A stretch of DNA of 64,000 nucleotides from Membranipora membranacea (lineage: Eukaryota > Bryozoa > Gymnolaemata > Cheilostomatida > Membraniporidae), in assembly GCA_914767715.1 (NCBI GenBank), contig OU612067.1, positions 3,720,001 through 3,784,000 on the forward strand. The letters run 5' to 3'. How positions within the stretch are numbered: the first letter of the stretch is position 1; the number at the start of each line of letters is the position of its first letter. Positions 11,166 through 23,000 of the stretch are shown in pieces. The notes under the pieces are model-generated. The model did not search any database and was not told the origin of the DNA. It saw nothing but the letters and a program-made list of their open reading frames with translations. Made by a program: the position numbers and the translations under genes.

Positions 11166-14100
11166 CTAATCACTATCACTGTCTAAAGCTGCTCTCCTTC
11201 TGTCAAACTGTAGAAAAAAAAACCATAATTAGGTTACATTTATGGGAGTTGTGTTCTCTCTGAACAAACATGTCAATGAGAGAGCAACTCCAAATTATAG
11301 TACAAAACCCAATGTCTGCTTTTCTTCGTGAAAGCATGAGATAGGCATCAGAGCTGCAAAGCCCAACAAAAACACCACTGAACTAAGATGAATTCTCAGA
11401 GCCCAATTCTCAAACGTTGATAATAACTCATTGAAATGCCTCATTAATAATCAAATTGGCCCAAGTTTGTAGGTTACATCAGGTTATACCATCGACTTAT
11501 TAAACCTAGACAGGAAACCACATACAGCCAAAGTGAGGCACTTATTTGTGGATGATGTTGCAACATTTATCATTCAGTTTTGACCCGCTTCAGAGGGGAA
11601 AGATGTTGACCTACAAACGGCTCAATGTGGCTATTACAACACCCCTTGTGGCATAACCAGCAAGATGCCAACTGGGATGAACATATTTTAAATAACTGCT
11701 ACTCATGCCCAAGATCCCAATACCTTTTGCCAAAAGTAGGGACCAGCAGATTTCTAAATAGTTTTATACCTGTTAGTATTAAGATTTTAAATAACAGAGA
11801 CATTCCAACACTTTCATTGTAATATGTCATTGACAATATTACCAAATAAACCTAATCTAAATCTAAATCTAAATATGTGCCTAGGGGAGATTGTTTCACC
11901 GAGAGTCTTGTAGGAAAATGGCCCTAATCTTAACTTGATGCTGGGCGCTGATTGAGAGCCCAGATGTGACATCAAATTTGGGCTCTAAGCTCACAAGACT
12001 AAATGCGGAATAGGGTAAACCTCAGCGCAGCATCACTCAACTTCTTGTGGTCCCAGAGGGACAAAGCTAATTAGCTCCATAGAAACATCTTTGATGAATA
12101 CGACATGAAATTCATTTAAGATTTAATGTCTCAGATGGTTCAACCCTCCGAACGATACCACCTTCATGAAGCAAACGTGGTAACAAGCATTTCAACTCAC
12201 CTTTACTGATGAAGTCTTAGATGTCGAACCGCTAATCTGTTCCAGTAAGCTCTTGAATTGGTCTTCACTGAGCTGTAAAACAGAACACATGTCTTGAGTT
12301 TGTTCATCAATAATCAAGAATGAGAATGTTTGTCATGCTGGTATGGACCGACTACACAATGAGATGCCTATAGATCCCCAAACTGATGAGCTCATATCTT
12401 ATGCTAGGTGAAAGTTTAGGTAAAAGGAAGAATTTGCAACAATATGTAGAGCCACCAAATGAAAGTTATATGCAAGGGTTGTGCGACTTTCCTACATATT
12501 TTTGCACAAAATACAAACCTTTTCTTGTATTTGGCCACTCCTGGCCATCTGTGCTAACATATATTCAACTTGTTTGGCTTTTTCGGGTTTGGTTAAAGCG
12601 ATAGTATTTACTAAAATAGAAATAAAACAGGAATTTTTTTTATTATGAGAACATTTATTGAGTTGCCGCTACAGTTTACTCCATCACAAACATTGAATAT
12701 TTAAAAGTACTGCTTTTCACCAGGGGCAAGATGCATGTTTCCCCCCCCCCCCCCCCCCCCCATCACTCTATCAGTTAAGACTTCTATTTCTCCGTTTTCA
12801 AACACTAAATTATATAAAAACAAATATATGTAAGATATTAGCTGTCATTCACCGTTACCAAGGGAACAGCAATCAAACCATATATCAGATCAAACATCTG
12901 AGTGACAAAGATCATCTACTCATGTACGTACGTCTGGCTCTAGCCTGTTGTGTGAGAACTTGAGATAATATATGATTCTTCATTTCTTCCTGCTGTCGGT
13001 GAGCTTCCTGCTGTTTGGCAGCATCTCCTCCCTGGCCTCCGCCCTAAAATAATAATCATACAGTAATCAATAATAATCATCATACAGTTAACGATGTGTA
13101 AAGGTTTAGGTAGTGCTTATGTAGACTTTTTGGTAGGTGAGGCAGGCAGTCCTTGATCTATCAGACTATAAGCCTGCTCGTTGAAATGCTTATATGCTAA
13201 CGGATCAAAGACCAGTCTGCAGCACAGCACCAGTGACCATTGATCAAAATATGCATTTGTTTGGGGATGACTTATCGTCAGCTAGCAAACAAATTCCACT
13301 AGGTCGGATTCCATACTAAACTAGTGAAAATTTTGAAAAGTAGGCTAGGCCTAATGATGTGTAGTAGATGTGTGCTTGTCAACAATTCTACTATGCATAT
13401 TTCAATAACTCAAAATGTAAAACCCTATAGTGATATTGATGAGTGAGCTATTTGGGAATAACTAACTTGTGTAGCGAGTCTCGTCCAACCATAGGGACGA
13501 TCAGATAGTGTTTTCGGTAGTTTTTAATTGAAATGCTCGCCTTTGCGAAATGGCGAACCTTTCCTCATGCGAAAACTTTAGGTCATTTATTGGTATGGAG
13601 AGTATTTTTTAGTCTGATTTCATTTATGACGGATAACCTACTCCAATGCTTAACTTTACTTAGGCCTACTTACTAGGGCTACATCATGGGCCCCACATGC
13701 TTTCTTACTTTGCCAATGACCAGTATCAAGGAGTTACACCTTGCCCGTATCAACCACCCCCAAAACACCATGGGCTATAGAAATAGGGCCTGCTATATTA
13801 ATTAAAGGTAGGCCTACATAATTACTACTGCTACTACTATAGATCTAATCTATGACACACAGAATCAAATTCAAGGCGTGATACAATAGTGATGCATTGG
13901 TTGGAGATGTGGTGATGCTGACCTAGAAGAAGAATAGTCTAGAATATTATATGGTGGTTTGGAAATTGGTCTAAGGAAGGGGGCTAACAGTGCTGTTGCC
14001 ATTTCAAGCCAAATATGATCAGAACGCCTGTGATCACTACTATCCCTGGCCATACAAGGTAGCCAATTTCATCTTCGTTTGATAATTGTTTTAGAGTCAG

Positions 14101-14238
14101 AATCTCTTTTAGTTAATCTGTCCTATCTTTCTATTTAATTTATTTGTTGAATTTTTATTTTGACTTTATATTTCTTACCATAGATCCCTGAAGTTCAGCC
14201 ATCCTTTTAGCTCTAATAGCTTCTAGGTCGTCAGACAT
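11166..14238 (-). CDS. PDCD5: Programmed cell death protein 5 (complete, 5 exons)
   Basis: Exons on the minus strand are 14179-14238, 12932-13043, 12519-12610, 12201-12272 and 11166-11207. All have GT-AG borders and they join in frame to 125 residues, the same length as human PDCD5. The protein starts MSDDLEAIRAKRMAELQ, has a Gly-rich turn then a helix with QQEAHRQQEEMKNHILSQVL. The conserved core TKPEKAKQVEYMLAQMARSG corresponds to the [20 protein letters not shown] type region. It ends FDRRRAALDSDSD, the expected basic-then-acidic tail with a likely CK2 target serine. PDCD5 is a small three-helix nuclear/cytosolic protein that binds the chaperonin CCT and the acetyltransferase TIP60 (established for the vertebrate protein). 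Identification is firm; only UTR limits are unknown. An antisense ORF over exon 3 is a shadow. Confidence 0.95.
12741..12761. repeat. Poly(C) tract of 21 bases
   Basis: An uninterrupted run of 21 C lies in PDCD5 intron 2. Its length may be inexact because homopolymers are error-prone. Confidence 0.9.
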
Positions 14239-15050
14239 TGTGGCAGTTGCTGAGTCTCAGTCAAAATATTTATCAGGATAGACAGACTTCCACTAGAATC
14301 ACTAGACACAAATCACAACTCAAGGAGAGAATTAACTATTTTTCACTCAGTTCCAAACTTTCTTTTTCAGCAATGTATGCCAACAATTGACTATAATATA
14401 TTAATGAGTTTGATCTTAATCACACAGAAGTCATAAAATCACATGTCAATGAGATCAAAGTTTGTAAGTTGTTCTATCCTGTCTTAGGAGGAGACAACAT
14501 CAACTGGCATTATTATTACCTCCAGGAGTTGGGACAAAACTGTCCATAACTCCCGCCTGATTAACCCAGACGCCATGTTCCTGCAGGTGGTTTGTGCTTA
14601 CTCCCTAGTACTCTCCGTCTCAGGTCTAGCAATATTGATCTTTTCATTTATTAATCTACACTCTAGGCTGCAGGTGTTATAATTATAATTATAATGTTAT
14701 TCTCGAAACGTCAGGCTTGTTAGGTCTAGGTCATACATCTGTTGCTGTTGCCATGTATTTTTCATCGACTTGAGAAGCTAGAACAATAATGTTCTTCATC
14801 CATCTTAAATGATGTCTTACTTTATAGCTACAGGTGATGTTTAGTTGAGATAGCATACGTGTTTGTCAGACCATTGTAGCAGAATTTTCATTGTAACAGG
14901 GTCTTTCTTCACCGCTGAGTTATAAGGTGTCATAATAATAAGCCTTGCCACACGGCCAAAAAGTAGTCACGTGACAAAGCTAGGGATAATATGGATGCAT
15001 TTAGATTAGTACTTGAATATTTATATATATTATATATATATATATTTATA
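14239..15050. other. PDCD5 5' flank, no further gene
   Basis: This stretch would hold the PDCD5 5' UTR and promoter. I see no TATA box or CpG-rich block, and no coding signal. An AT dinucleotide-rich stretch at 15019-15050 borders the SINE. Confidence 0.4.
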
Positions 15051-15069
15051 TGTTGGTTAAAAATTTTGG

Positions 15070-15362
15070 TTGAAATGTTGGTTGAAATCGCAAGGTTTCC
15101 TCCCGGAGGAGAATGGATGGCGAGATAATAGTTGCCTTATGGGCGAGGCCGCAATTTCTGCTCCAATTTGCTTTCAGTTTGCTGGCAGGTCGGCGGCTCG
15201 GCAGGTCGGCGACTCGGCAGGTCGGCGACTCGGCGACTCGGCGCACACCTGGGGGTCCAACAAACAATCCACAGTAGTCAGTGGACTGCAGTGGGACTCG
15301 AACCCACGACCTTCAACACCTGCAATGGTGAAGTCTGGCACTCTAACCAACTGAGCCACCAC
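15070..15362 (-). mobile_element. tRNA-derived SINE with GC-rich internal tandem repeat
   Basis: On the minus strand the element starts at 15362 with a tRNA-like head. It has an A-box (TGGCTCAGTTGG) and a B-box GGTTCGAGTCC (15294-15304) of an RNA polymerase III promoter. The body contains the phrase CCCCCAGGTGTGCGCCGA and then tandem 9-14 bp repeats of TCGGC/AGG at about 15184-15243. The head-to-body junction resembles the SINE at 60.5 kb, so both belong to one family. Flanks are (TA)n. ORFs crossing it are artefacts. Confidence 0.75.
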
Positions 15363-16257
15363 TATATATGTATATTATATAATGAACATATTGGCAAACA
15401 ATCATCTTCCTGCCCCTGATAGTATATTAATTGAAATGATGGAAAATGAAGGAAAACATTGTTTTTCTGATTTTGCCATTAAGAAATATAAAAATTATTC
15501 TTAGGAAATGTGTGTTAAACATATCTAACACATATCTTAGACATGGCTAAAGCTACAGGTAAGGTGCCAGGTATGATAGCTTTTCATGCTGGCGTTTGAA
15601 CCTTCCCACGTTTATCAGGATCGTACTCACTTGGAAAATTAAACAGCGCTGGGGGCTTTGCACGGAGGGTCAGAAAATTGAGAAATAAATTGACAAATTA
15701 CAGCACAAACGATCAACTCTAAAATCAGCAGGATAGTAATAATCTTGAAAGGCAAAAATGCTTGTCTGACAATGACATAGGTTTGAATGCCATAAAATGT
15801 CTGCAGTAGAAAGTGTCAGTACAACATATGATAATCTAAATTTCCTTGCTCATACTTATCTCACATACTTGTATCATATCAATAAAGATTAGTAGCAAAT
15901 GATGGAGAAGATTAGAGCTAAAACAGCAGGATACAACTACCGATACTATGCCGAACAATACATGGCCACCAACCGAACCAAAAAAACCAAAACCCGTGGC
16001 CGTGTGAACAGGGCTAGGCTAGTTTGAGATGAATATGTCATCAATTCCAATCTATGTCACTTAAACTGCATTGGTGACCTGAAATGTGATTGTTATGTAT
16101 TACTCAATAAAAAATATGTTTCTTGAAATGTGGCAATCATATTTCCATTCCTTATATAACATTCTTTTTTGGATATTGCATTAGCTGAATTGTGAAATAT
16201 ACCCTTAGAGTTATTATATCCTCTATATAGAGTATAAAATATAATGTAATATGTATA
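15363..16257. other. Non-coding stretch
   Basis: I see no ORF, splice-bounded exon or repeat family that I can support here. Confidence 0.4.
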
Positions 16258-16262
16258 GAGTA

Positions 16263-16501
16263 CAGGCCCGTAGTTCTAGGGGCGGCAGCGAGGCACTGCC
16301 TCCCCTAGAATGCTAAATACAGTGGCCTAAAAACACTGTAATTGAATAATCCATGTCAGAATCAGCTCCTCTTGGATTTCCAATTGCATAATATAGGCCT
16401 TTTATTGCTTGTTGGAGCTTACAGCCCCCTCCCTGTGATACTTACAGCCCCCTCCCTCCCCTCCCTGCCTCCCCTACCATTTTTTCTAAGCTACGGCCCT
16501 G
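16263..16501. mobile_element. Short non-autonomous TIR element (239 bp)
   Basis: The ends CAGGCCCGTAG and CTACGGCCCTG are inverted repeats with one mismatch. The exact 5-mer GAGTA flanks both sides (16258-16262 and 16502-16506) as a target duplication. The interior has a duplicated C-rich word (TTACAGCCCCCTCCCT). It has no coding capacity. Confidence 0.65.
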
Positions 16502-16506
16502 GAGTA

Positions 16507-17795
16507 TATAGTAACTCTATAGAAAAACCTCTTATAAAGACTTCCCTGAAGCTTGTTGTATGGGATGACCTTGAGAACAGCAATTGTTAATCAGATTTTG
16601 TTGTTGTTATCCTACATTCGCTTCAAACTTCATTAGCCTCTACTTAACCCAGATGGTTGCTTTTTTTAATAACCATTTCATACACTGTGGTTAGAATACA
16701 TAAAGAGTAGCTTTTTAAAAAAGCAAAGTTACAGAATTTAAGAACTTTAACAGACATTCCAACGCACGGGTAACATATAGAAGATATCCAACATTCCAAC
16801 GTATGGGATATTATTTGGTTCCATCAACGAACAAAGCTTGTCAAGGCAAGCGATCATGGAGCCAAAAAATAAGGTGATGGCTTTAAACATTTGAATCAAT
16901 CTATGTTGTTGTTTAAAATTTTCTCAGAATCCGGGTGTCACAAGTTTCTTCAATGTCATTCAAACACTCAATCTCTGTGTTGGAGCAATGATGTTTGTAA
17001 TCCAACAATAACCCCTCAGCACCTATTCAGCTCAGAGGTGCACAAGCACAGGTTGCTACCCATGGATTGGAAAGATCAAAAGTGGCATTCTTGATACTGG
17101 TCATATTCACAGCTGATGGAGTTCCTTTACCATATGATATCTCACTGTATAGGGGCTCCTAACTTTAGGCCCTCTATTTGGCGTCAAGCTATCTGATGCC
17201 ATTTCCTGTTGTCAGTCACTCCGTCAGGGGGAGTTTGTTTACCATTTTCATAAACAATTTTTTAGTTTTCTTAGCAGAGCTGATAAAAGGAGCAACAAAC
17301 GATGAATCATGTTATAGCTGACACTCTAGATTTGAAAAAAGTGGATTTTTCCTGTGATTGATACACGATCCCAAATAAAAAGATCAATGTAAGTAATTGT
17401 GATTATTTTGCTTTACTCAAGACTAAAAACAACCCAATGGTAAGTCTATTGACAACCACTAAGAAAAATAATGAGGAAAAATAATAACAGTCAAATGATT
17501 CAGCATTGCTTGTGTATGTTTCTAGTGCAGTGTTCATCTGTCATCGCTGGTTGTACCCTTTGAGAAAGGATATTTTTTACCAGTCTTTCCTGGAGACGTC
17601 GTGTCATCGAATCGGGTAATAACACAGTACAGCACAACATTCACATATCACCTGGATCGATCACATCTCTGTACATTTACGCTGGTAAATGCTTGGAGAT
17701 GAAACAAAATATGAGTTGCAAAATTTAATTTGAACAATGTATAACAACAGAACAGGCAAGTTAATAGGTGCAATTAAGCGGATTAATGAAGGGGA
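16507..17795. other. Non-coding stretch left of the retroelement ORF
   Basis: I see no gene. If the ORF starting at 17796 belongs to a LINE, its reverse transcriptase is not present in this stretch. Confidence 0.35.
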
Positions 17796-18218
17796 TTGAT
17801 GAACAGCGGAGAATGGCAGGTGAGATGCGACCTCACAGAGCAGCTCAGCATGCCACAGCATATTGTGATCACGAACCAAAGACCAGACTTAATTGTTTGG
17901 TCTGACAAAGAAAAAGCACTAATACTGATGGAATTGACGGTGCCTTGGGAAGAAAATCTCTCATATGCGCATGAGAGAAAACTGACAAGATACGAAGATC
18001 TGGTCACACAATGCCAAGACAAAGGTTGGAATTGCGAATTATTCGCAGTGGAAGTTGGCTGCCGTGGATTCATGGCTAGATCAGCTACCAAATTTCTGAC
18101 CAGAGTTGGGCTTTCAGGAAGAGCACTCAAACAAGCCACAAAAAGCATAGTACATGAGGCAGAAAGCGCATCTGCATGGATATGGCAACAGCACTGTGTG
18201 AAGACAAAAGCTAAGTAA
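17796..18218 (+). CDS. Retroelement endonuclease-like fragment
   Basis: This 140-residue ORF contains PDLIVWS, then LMELTVPWEE, then AHERK, and later VEVGCRGF and AESASAWIW. This motif order (PD-x13-E, ELTVPWE, AxERKxxKY, PVEVGCRGF, AExxSxWLW) recurs at the C-terminal ends of many repetitive reverse-transcriptase ORFs in animal genomes. The PD...E spacing fits a PD-(D/E)XK restriction-like nuclease, as in R2-type elements; that function is inference. No RT motifs are found upstream, so this is a 5'-truncated copy or a domesticated remnant. The frame is intact. Downstream sequence to about 18970 may be part of the same repeat. Confidence 0.55.
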   Translation: MMNSGEWQVRCDLTEQLSMPQHIVITNQRPDLIVWSDKEKALILMELTVPWEENLSYAHERKLTRYEDLVTQCQDKGWNCELFAVEVGCRGFMARSATKFLTRVGLSGRALKQATKSIVHEAESASAWIWQQHCVKTKAK

Positions 18219-20025
18219 TCCCATTACTTGTAAGCTGGGGTTTAACACACTCACTTTGTTTTGTGGAGTTGGCCAGCATTTAATTCCTTTTGTTATAATC
18301 CTTGTAAGGATTAGAATGAGGGGATTAAGTGATGATAAGCAAATTGCTTGGGGTAGAAGGCTAAGCAAGATTATGCCTTTAATACTCAAATTAAAGTAGT
18401 TTAATCTCTGCAGAGTGAAAATCAAAGTGAGTCTGAGTTAGATCTAAGGTTTTACAAACATAGGATTAAAAGCTTGGCCCTCGCATAAAAGGCAGGCAGA
18501 GCGAGACAGGAAATCACAGTCAGCCCACTGGCTGTAGCGCAAACAAGTCATCTCTCTGACTTGTGTATGAGTTGTACTATGCTCAATGTGGTGAATTTGA
18601 GTAGCGAATGAGTGGCACGTGGGGCGGGTGCCTTGACGATAGCGACTTTGCGCCGATGAGTTGATGGAAAGCAAACCTCCCTGCACTGGTTTGGCTTAGA
18701 GTATAAGCATGAGAGTGATGGGGCGAACATTGTTGCACTGAAACAATGAAGAGTTGGCAGCCTCCCTGGTTGCGCAACAGCGTAAACACACCAATTATGT
18801 CAAACCACCGAAACTGACAAAATGCACTGAGGGATCGATGAGATTGATTGAGATGCTCAGCAACACACAGGGGTGGCTTCATGCTGCTGGGGCCGGCCAT
18901 GAGGAGGTTGTACTAGAGAAGGCCTCGAAACAGCGTTTGACTCATGGTTTCTAGCTGAAGACCTGTGTGTTGTGCAGTGGTACGCGCACCACTGTATGTT
19001 GTATCATTACAGTGTTGTACCACTATCCAGGGGATTAACACTATGACCAATCGGCTAAGTATCATCAAAAGAGATTCCCACCAATTTTAGTGCCTTGCGA
19101 TTAGAATAATTGATGAAAACTGCGTCTATTTGAGCACATTGTATCTGGTAGCCATGGGAGAATCAAGGGTACACTATGACATGTAACCTCTCATTGCTAT
19201 GTGGTGACTTATCCCAGAAGGAGAAATAGTGATTATGTGTAATCTAGGTGACCGAAGCTAGCACATTCCTATACCCTATCTGTTATCCCGTCCATGTACA
19301 CCTATACATGTACTTATTCACTGACTGACACCCACACCTATCGATATAAGTTTTCACACATTCTGTGCTTGATTACCATATTTGGCAGGAATGCAAGTTT
19401 ATTTGCACCTGTATTGATCACCTTAATTCATCGATCAATTAAATTGACAATTGATCAAAAGTCGGAACCTTATTTTTAGGTGGCTCTCCAAGCGTTAGTC
19501 ACCCTTAAGTCTGTGATCCTATCTAGCTTATTCCAAAGTAATGGGAGCTGTCATCACGTCCCAACAACAATAAGCGCAAGGATTAATCATAGCACATAGC
19601 TCTTGCTGGCACTTTTCCGTTCCAGCAGGCTTAGTTTTTACCTGACGTAGATCTGTGCAGCCATGCAAAGACAAAACAACCATTCATCAAAAACACTGAA
19701 CTCTTATTGTCAACTTCGACCGCTTAGCTTTAGATCCTAGTGCAGAACTCTTCATAGTATTATTTTGCCCCATCACATGTTTAGGTTTCTAAGGCTTCGT
19801 CACAATCATAGAGCCCAGTACCTCTTCATCTAATGGTACAGTGATGTCAGAGAACATTCACACATGGAGTATTTGTGAACATAATGGTGTATTACATATT
19901 GCTTATATAAATCTGCTGGGTATTATGGACGGAATAACAGTCTAGTTTTGCTTGGAAAGGTGCAAACACCTCAATTTTTATTTTCTATTTATGAATTAAA
20001 CTCCAGCTCCATCTCACGCTGCAAG
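18219..20025. other. Gene-poor stretch before the secreted-protein gene
   Basis: About 18220-18970 may be retroelement tail, with no recognisable protein. The remainder should include the promoter of the secreted Asn/Gly-rich gene, but I see no TATA box at a convincing distance. Confidence 0.3.
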
Positions 20026-23000
20026 ATGCAACCATCAACAGTCACAACTATGTTACTGTAAGTATACAATTGATATCGGCACACTCTTCAGATCCGTTTT
20101 TACTGTATCATGCAGATTCGGCATCTAGTATCTAGTTTGTCTAGCGAGATGAGAATTCAAATATGAAATAATTTGAAAGTATTTGCTCTTTGTGCTAAAA
20201 TTAATCGTTGTTGGCAAACATTACAGGGCATTGGGTATTATAATAAAGATTTATCTTGTTGTGGTTGCGATAACTATGGTCTCAATAAGATAATATTATT
20301 ACAGTTTGGTATTACTTGTCTCTGGAGTGTCTGGACGAGTTCTGGTGAAGAGAGAATCTGGTAACGCCAATGGCAACGATAATATCGGCTCAGGTAAGCT
20401 AAATGTCTTACATTCACCGGAGTTCCCCTGATTTGAATAAAAGATTTCTGCTCGTTATAATGTGTTTTCTGTGTGGTTTCCATCGGATATTCTAACAAGA
20501 TTCGCAAACAACACTTTTAATAAAGGGAGATATACTACAGCGAACCTTGTATAGTACTACTGACACTCAATTGGCACTTATTCGATAAAAGCTAAGCTAA
20601 GCTCGAATCTAGCCGTGAAAGCCTTCTAATCAGGATCTAGATTAAATAAAAATCGTCAGCTTCAAACAGACCATACTCTGCTGTGACTACTAATTATTCT
20701 GGTTGCAGTTGGCTCCCAACATTCTCAGGACCGTAATAACGTAGGTTTCTCTTTGACAGATAATGGTGGAAATAACGGCAACTGCCATGGTACGTGTCTA
20801 GATAATGACAGTGGCAACTTTAACGGAAACTTCAATGAAGGCAGTGGTAAGTACATATTCATCTATGAGCTCTCAGCTTAAATTTTATGTAAGATATAGA
20901 ATGAAAAGTATCAGAATTTTATTCATGGCTATGAATTGGTCTATTTAGGAGTAAAGTTGGCCACCTTGGCCTTTTCAGGTTCTGACTGAAGACTGGATTT
21001 GTTTAGCTTTTAGGGCCCGGGTGAGCATATCAAGAGAAGTTTAACTTGTTTTATCGCCACCGCCAGTGTAAAAAAAAATCATGTGGTATACAGCTATTAT
21101 CATGAAGTAGGAATTTGTAACACAAATATTTCTCCCACACGACCCACACGACCCACATGAACTCTTTCTCAGTAAACTAACTAACTGTCTTCTCATCCTT
21201 AGACAACGGTAACGACAATGGGAACTGTGAGGGAAACTGTATCGGTAACGAGAGTGGGAACGCTAATGGGAATGAGAATATCAACTCGAGCGGTAAGTAC
21301 TAGTAATAAATGTCAACTCGAGTAGTAAGTACTATTAATAAATATAAACTCGAGCGGTAAGTACTAACAATAAATATCAACTCGAGCTGTAAGTACTAGT
21401 TCTCAGTAATAGTATTGTAGTTAGCCTTATCCGCGGTATGGCAAGGCTAGTATTGTGGTAGTATCATGTATAAGTATCATGTATAAGTATCATGTATAAG
21501 TATCATGTATAAGTATCATGTATAAGTATCATGTATAAGTATCATGTATAAGTCGTAGTATTATGACCAGCGGAAATAAAATACAGTTTTGTATTCTTGA
21601 TTCGAATTCTTGGTCACAGGACAAGGTGAAGTGCTGACATTGATAGTAGCATGTAGCGTAGATATTTCTTTCAGAGTCATCTGTCCAAAATTAACTCGAC
21701 TTTTTCTATATGTGCTTGATTTTCTTGTTGCATAAAGATTTTATAACAAATAATATCCTATTTCTGTAGACAATGGGAACGAGAATGGTAACTGTGTAGG
21801 TAACTGTTTCCACAACATAGACGGCAACGGAAACGGGAACGCCAACACTGATTCAGAGAAAGGTAAGAATTTGAGTCGGGAATATGGTGCTAAAGATTAC
21901 CCTTCAACTGTGATAGTCTCGAAAAGTGATTGAACTAATGCTGCCTCAGTGGTGTTGTCCTGTGTATACTCTGTGTATACTCTGTCTTAGCTCATGAGGT
22001 TTAGGTAGATCATCCAAATTGAAACTATTGGGATGCCTCGCTAGTCTATTTTTTGATGAAATACCAACGAAGTTGTTACTCCGAAAGAATGCAGTTTGGC
22101 CCTCATAATTGCGTATTGAGGCTGTACAGTTAACTGTAATGAGGAGATCAGTGACATTTGAACTTTGATAACTCTGTCAAATGTGCTTATTTCAGTCTAC
22201 ACAGCTTCCATGTAGAATGACAAGTTATTCTGTTGCTTAGAATTTACAGCAAAATTCAAGTTGAATCTATAGACTTAATAATAAACCATGTCGTCCAATG
22301 TCGTTACGTCGCCCACTAATAAGTGCCGCAGCGCCTCAATGCTAATGCTCCATATAGTGTCCCATGTCTAGGTTTAGATCTACGATTAGGTAAAGGTCTG
22401 TCATTGGATGAATCACATTTGTATCATGACTCAGCCATTAGGAAATATATTTAAAAAATATGGAAGCGCTCATTAGGACTCTGTGGTATCACAGGTTCAT
22501 ATTGCAAGGTGTATGTTATTAGCATCAATTTACAATTCCTTCAGGTACTAGCCATCAAACTTTCCTCCCTTCCTATTTAAATACTGCAAGCTCCGGCAGA
22601 AAGAGGAAACCTGAATTATATATATATGTTCTCTTATTCTGGACAACTTCTGCTGAATAATCACACATATTGGCAGTTGTGAAATAATTCATCATTATGT
22701 CATGTCGTGGTGATTTATTTCTTCAGGGTCTGGAAATGGACTTGGGAATTGTGAAGGAAACTGCTTCCACAGATCTGTAGGAAATGGTCAAGGAAACGGT
22801 GAGTTGTGTGAGATTTTTAGACAGGATACCAAATTGGTGTGAAAACTTCAAAATGTTTATTAATCATTATGTAAAACACATAATAGATAATACGGTGCAA
22901 ACTTTCAGTAGGGAAGTACAGAGTCCATCGTAATCATATATAATTATTCTAAGACAGTAAGGATAGATCCTTATTTTGACACACCAAACTGGAATATGTA

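Noticed and set aside
12386-12604. 72-residue plus-strand ORF
   Set aside because: It is an antisense shadow of PDCD5 exon 3 and flanking intron.
15070-15419. Overlapping ORFs of 60-95 residues on both strands
   Set aside because: They are frames through the tRNA-derived SINE and its GC-rich tandem block.
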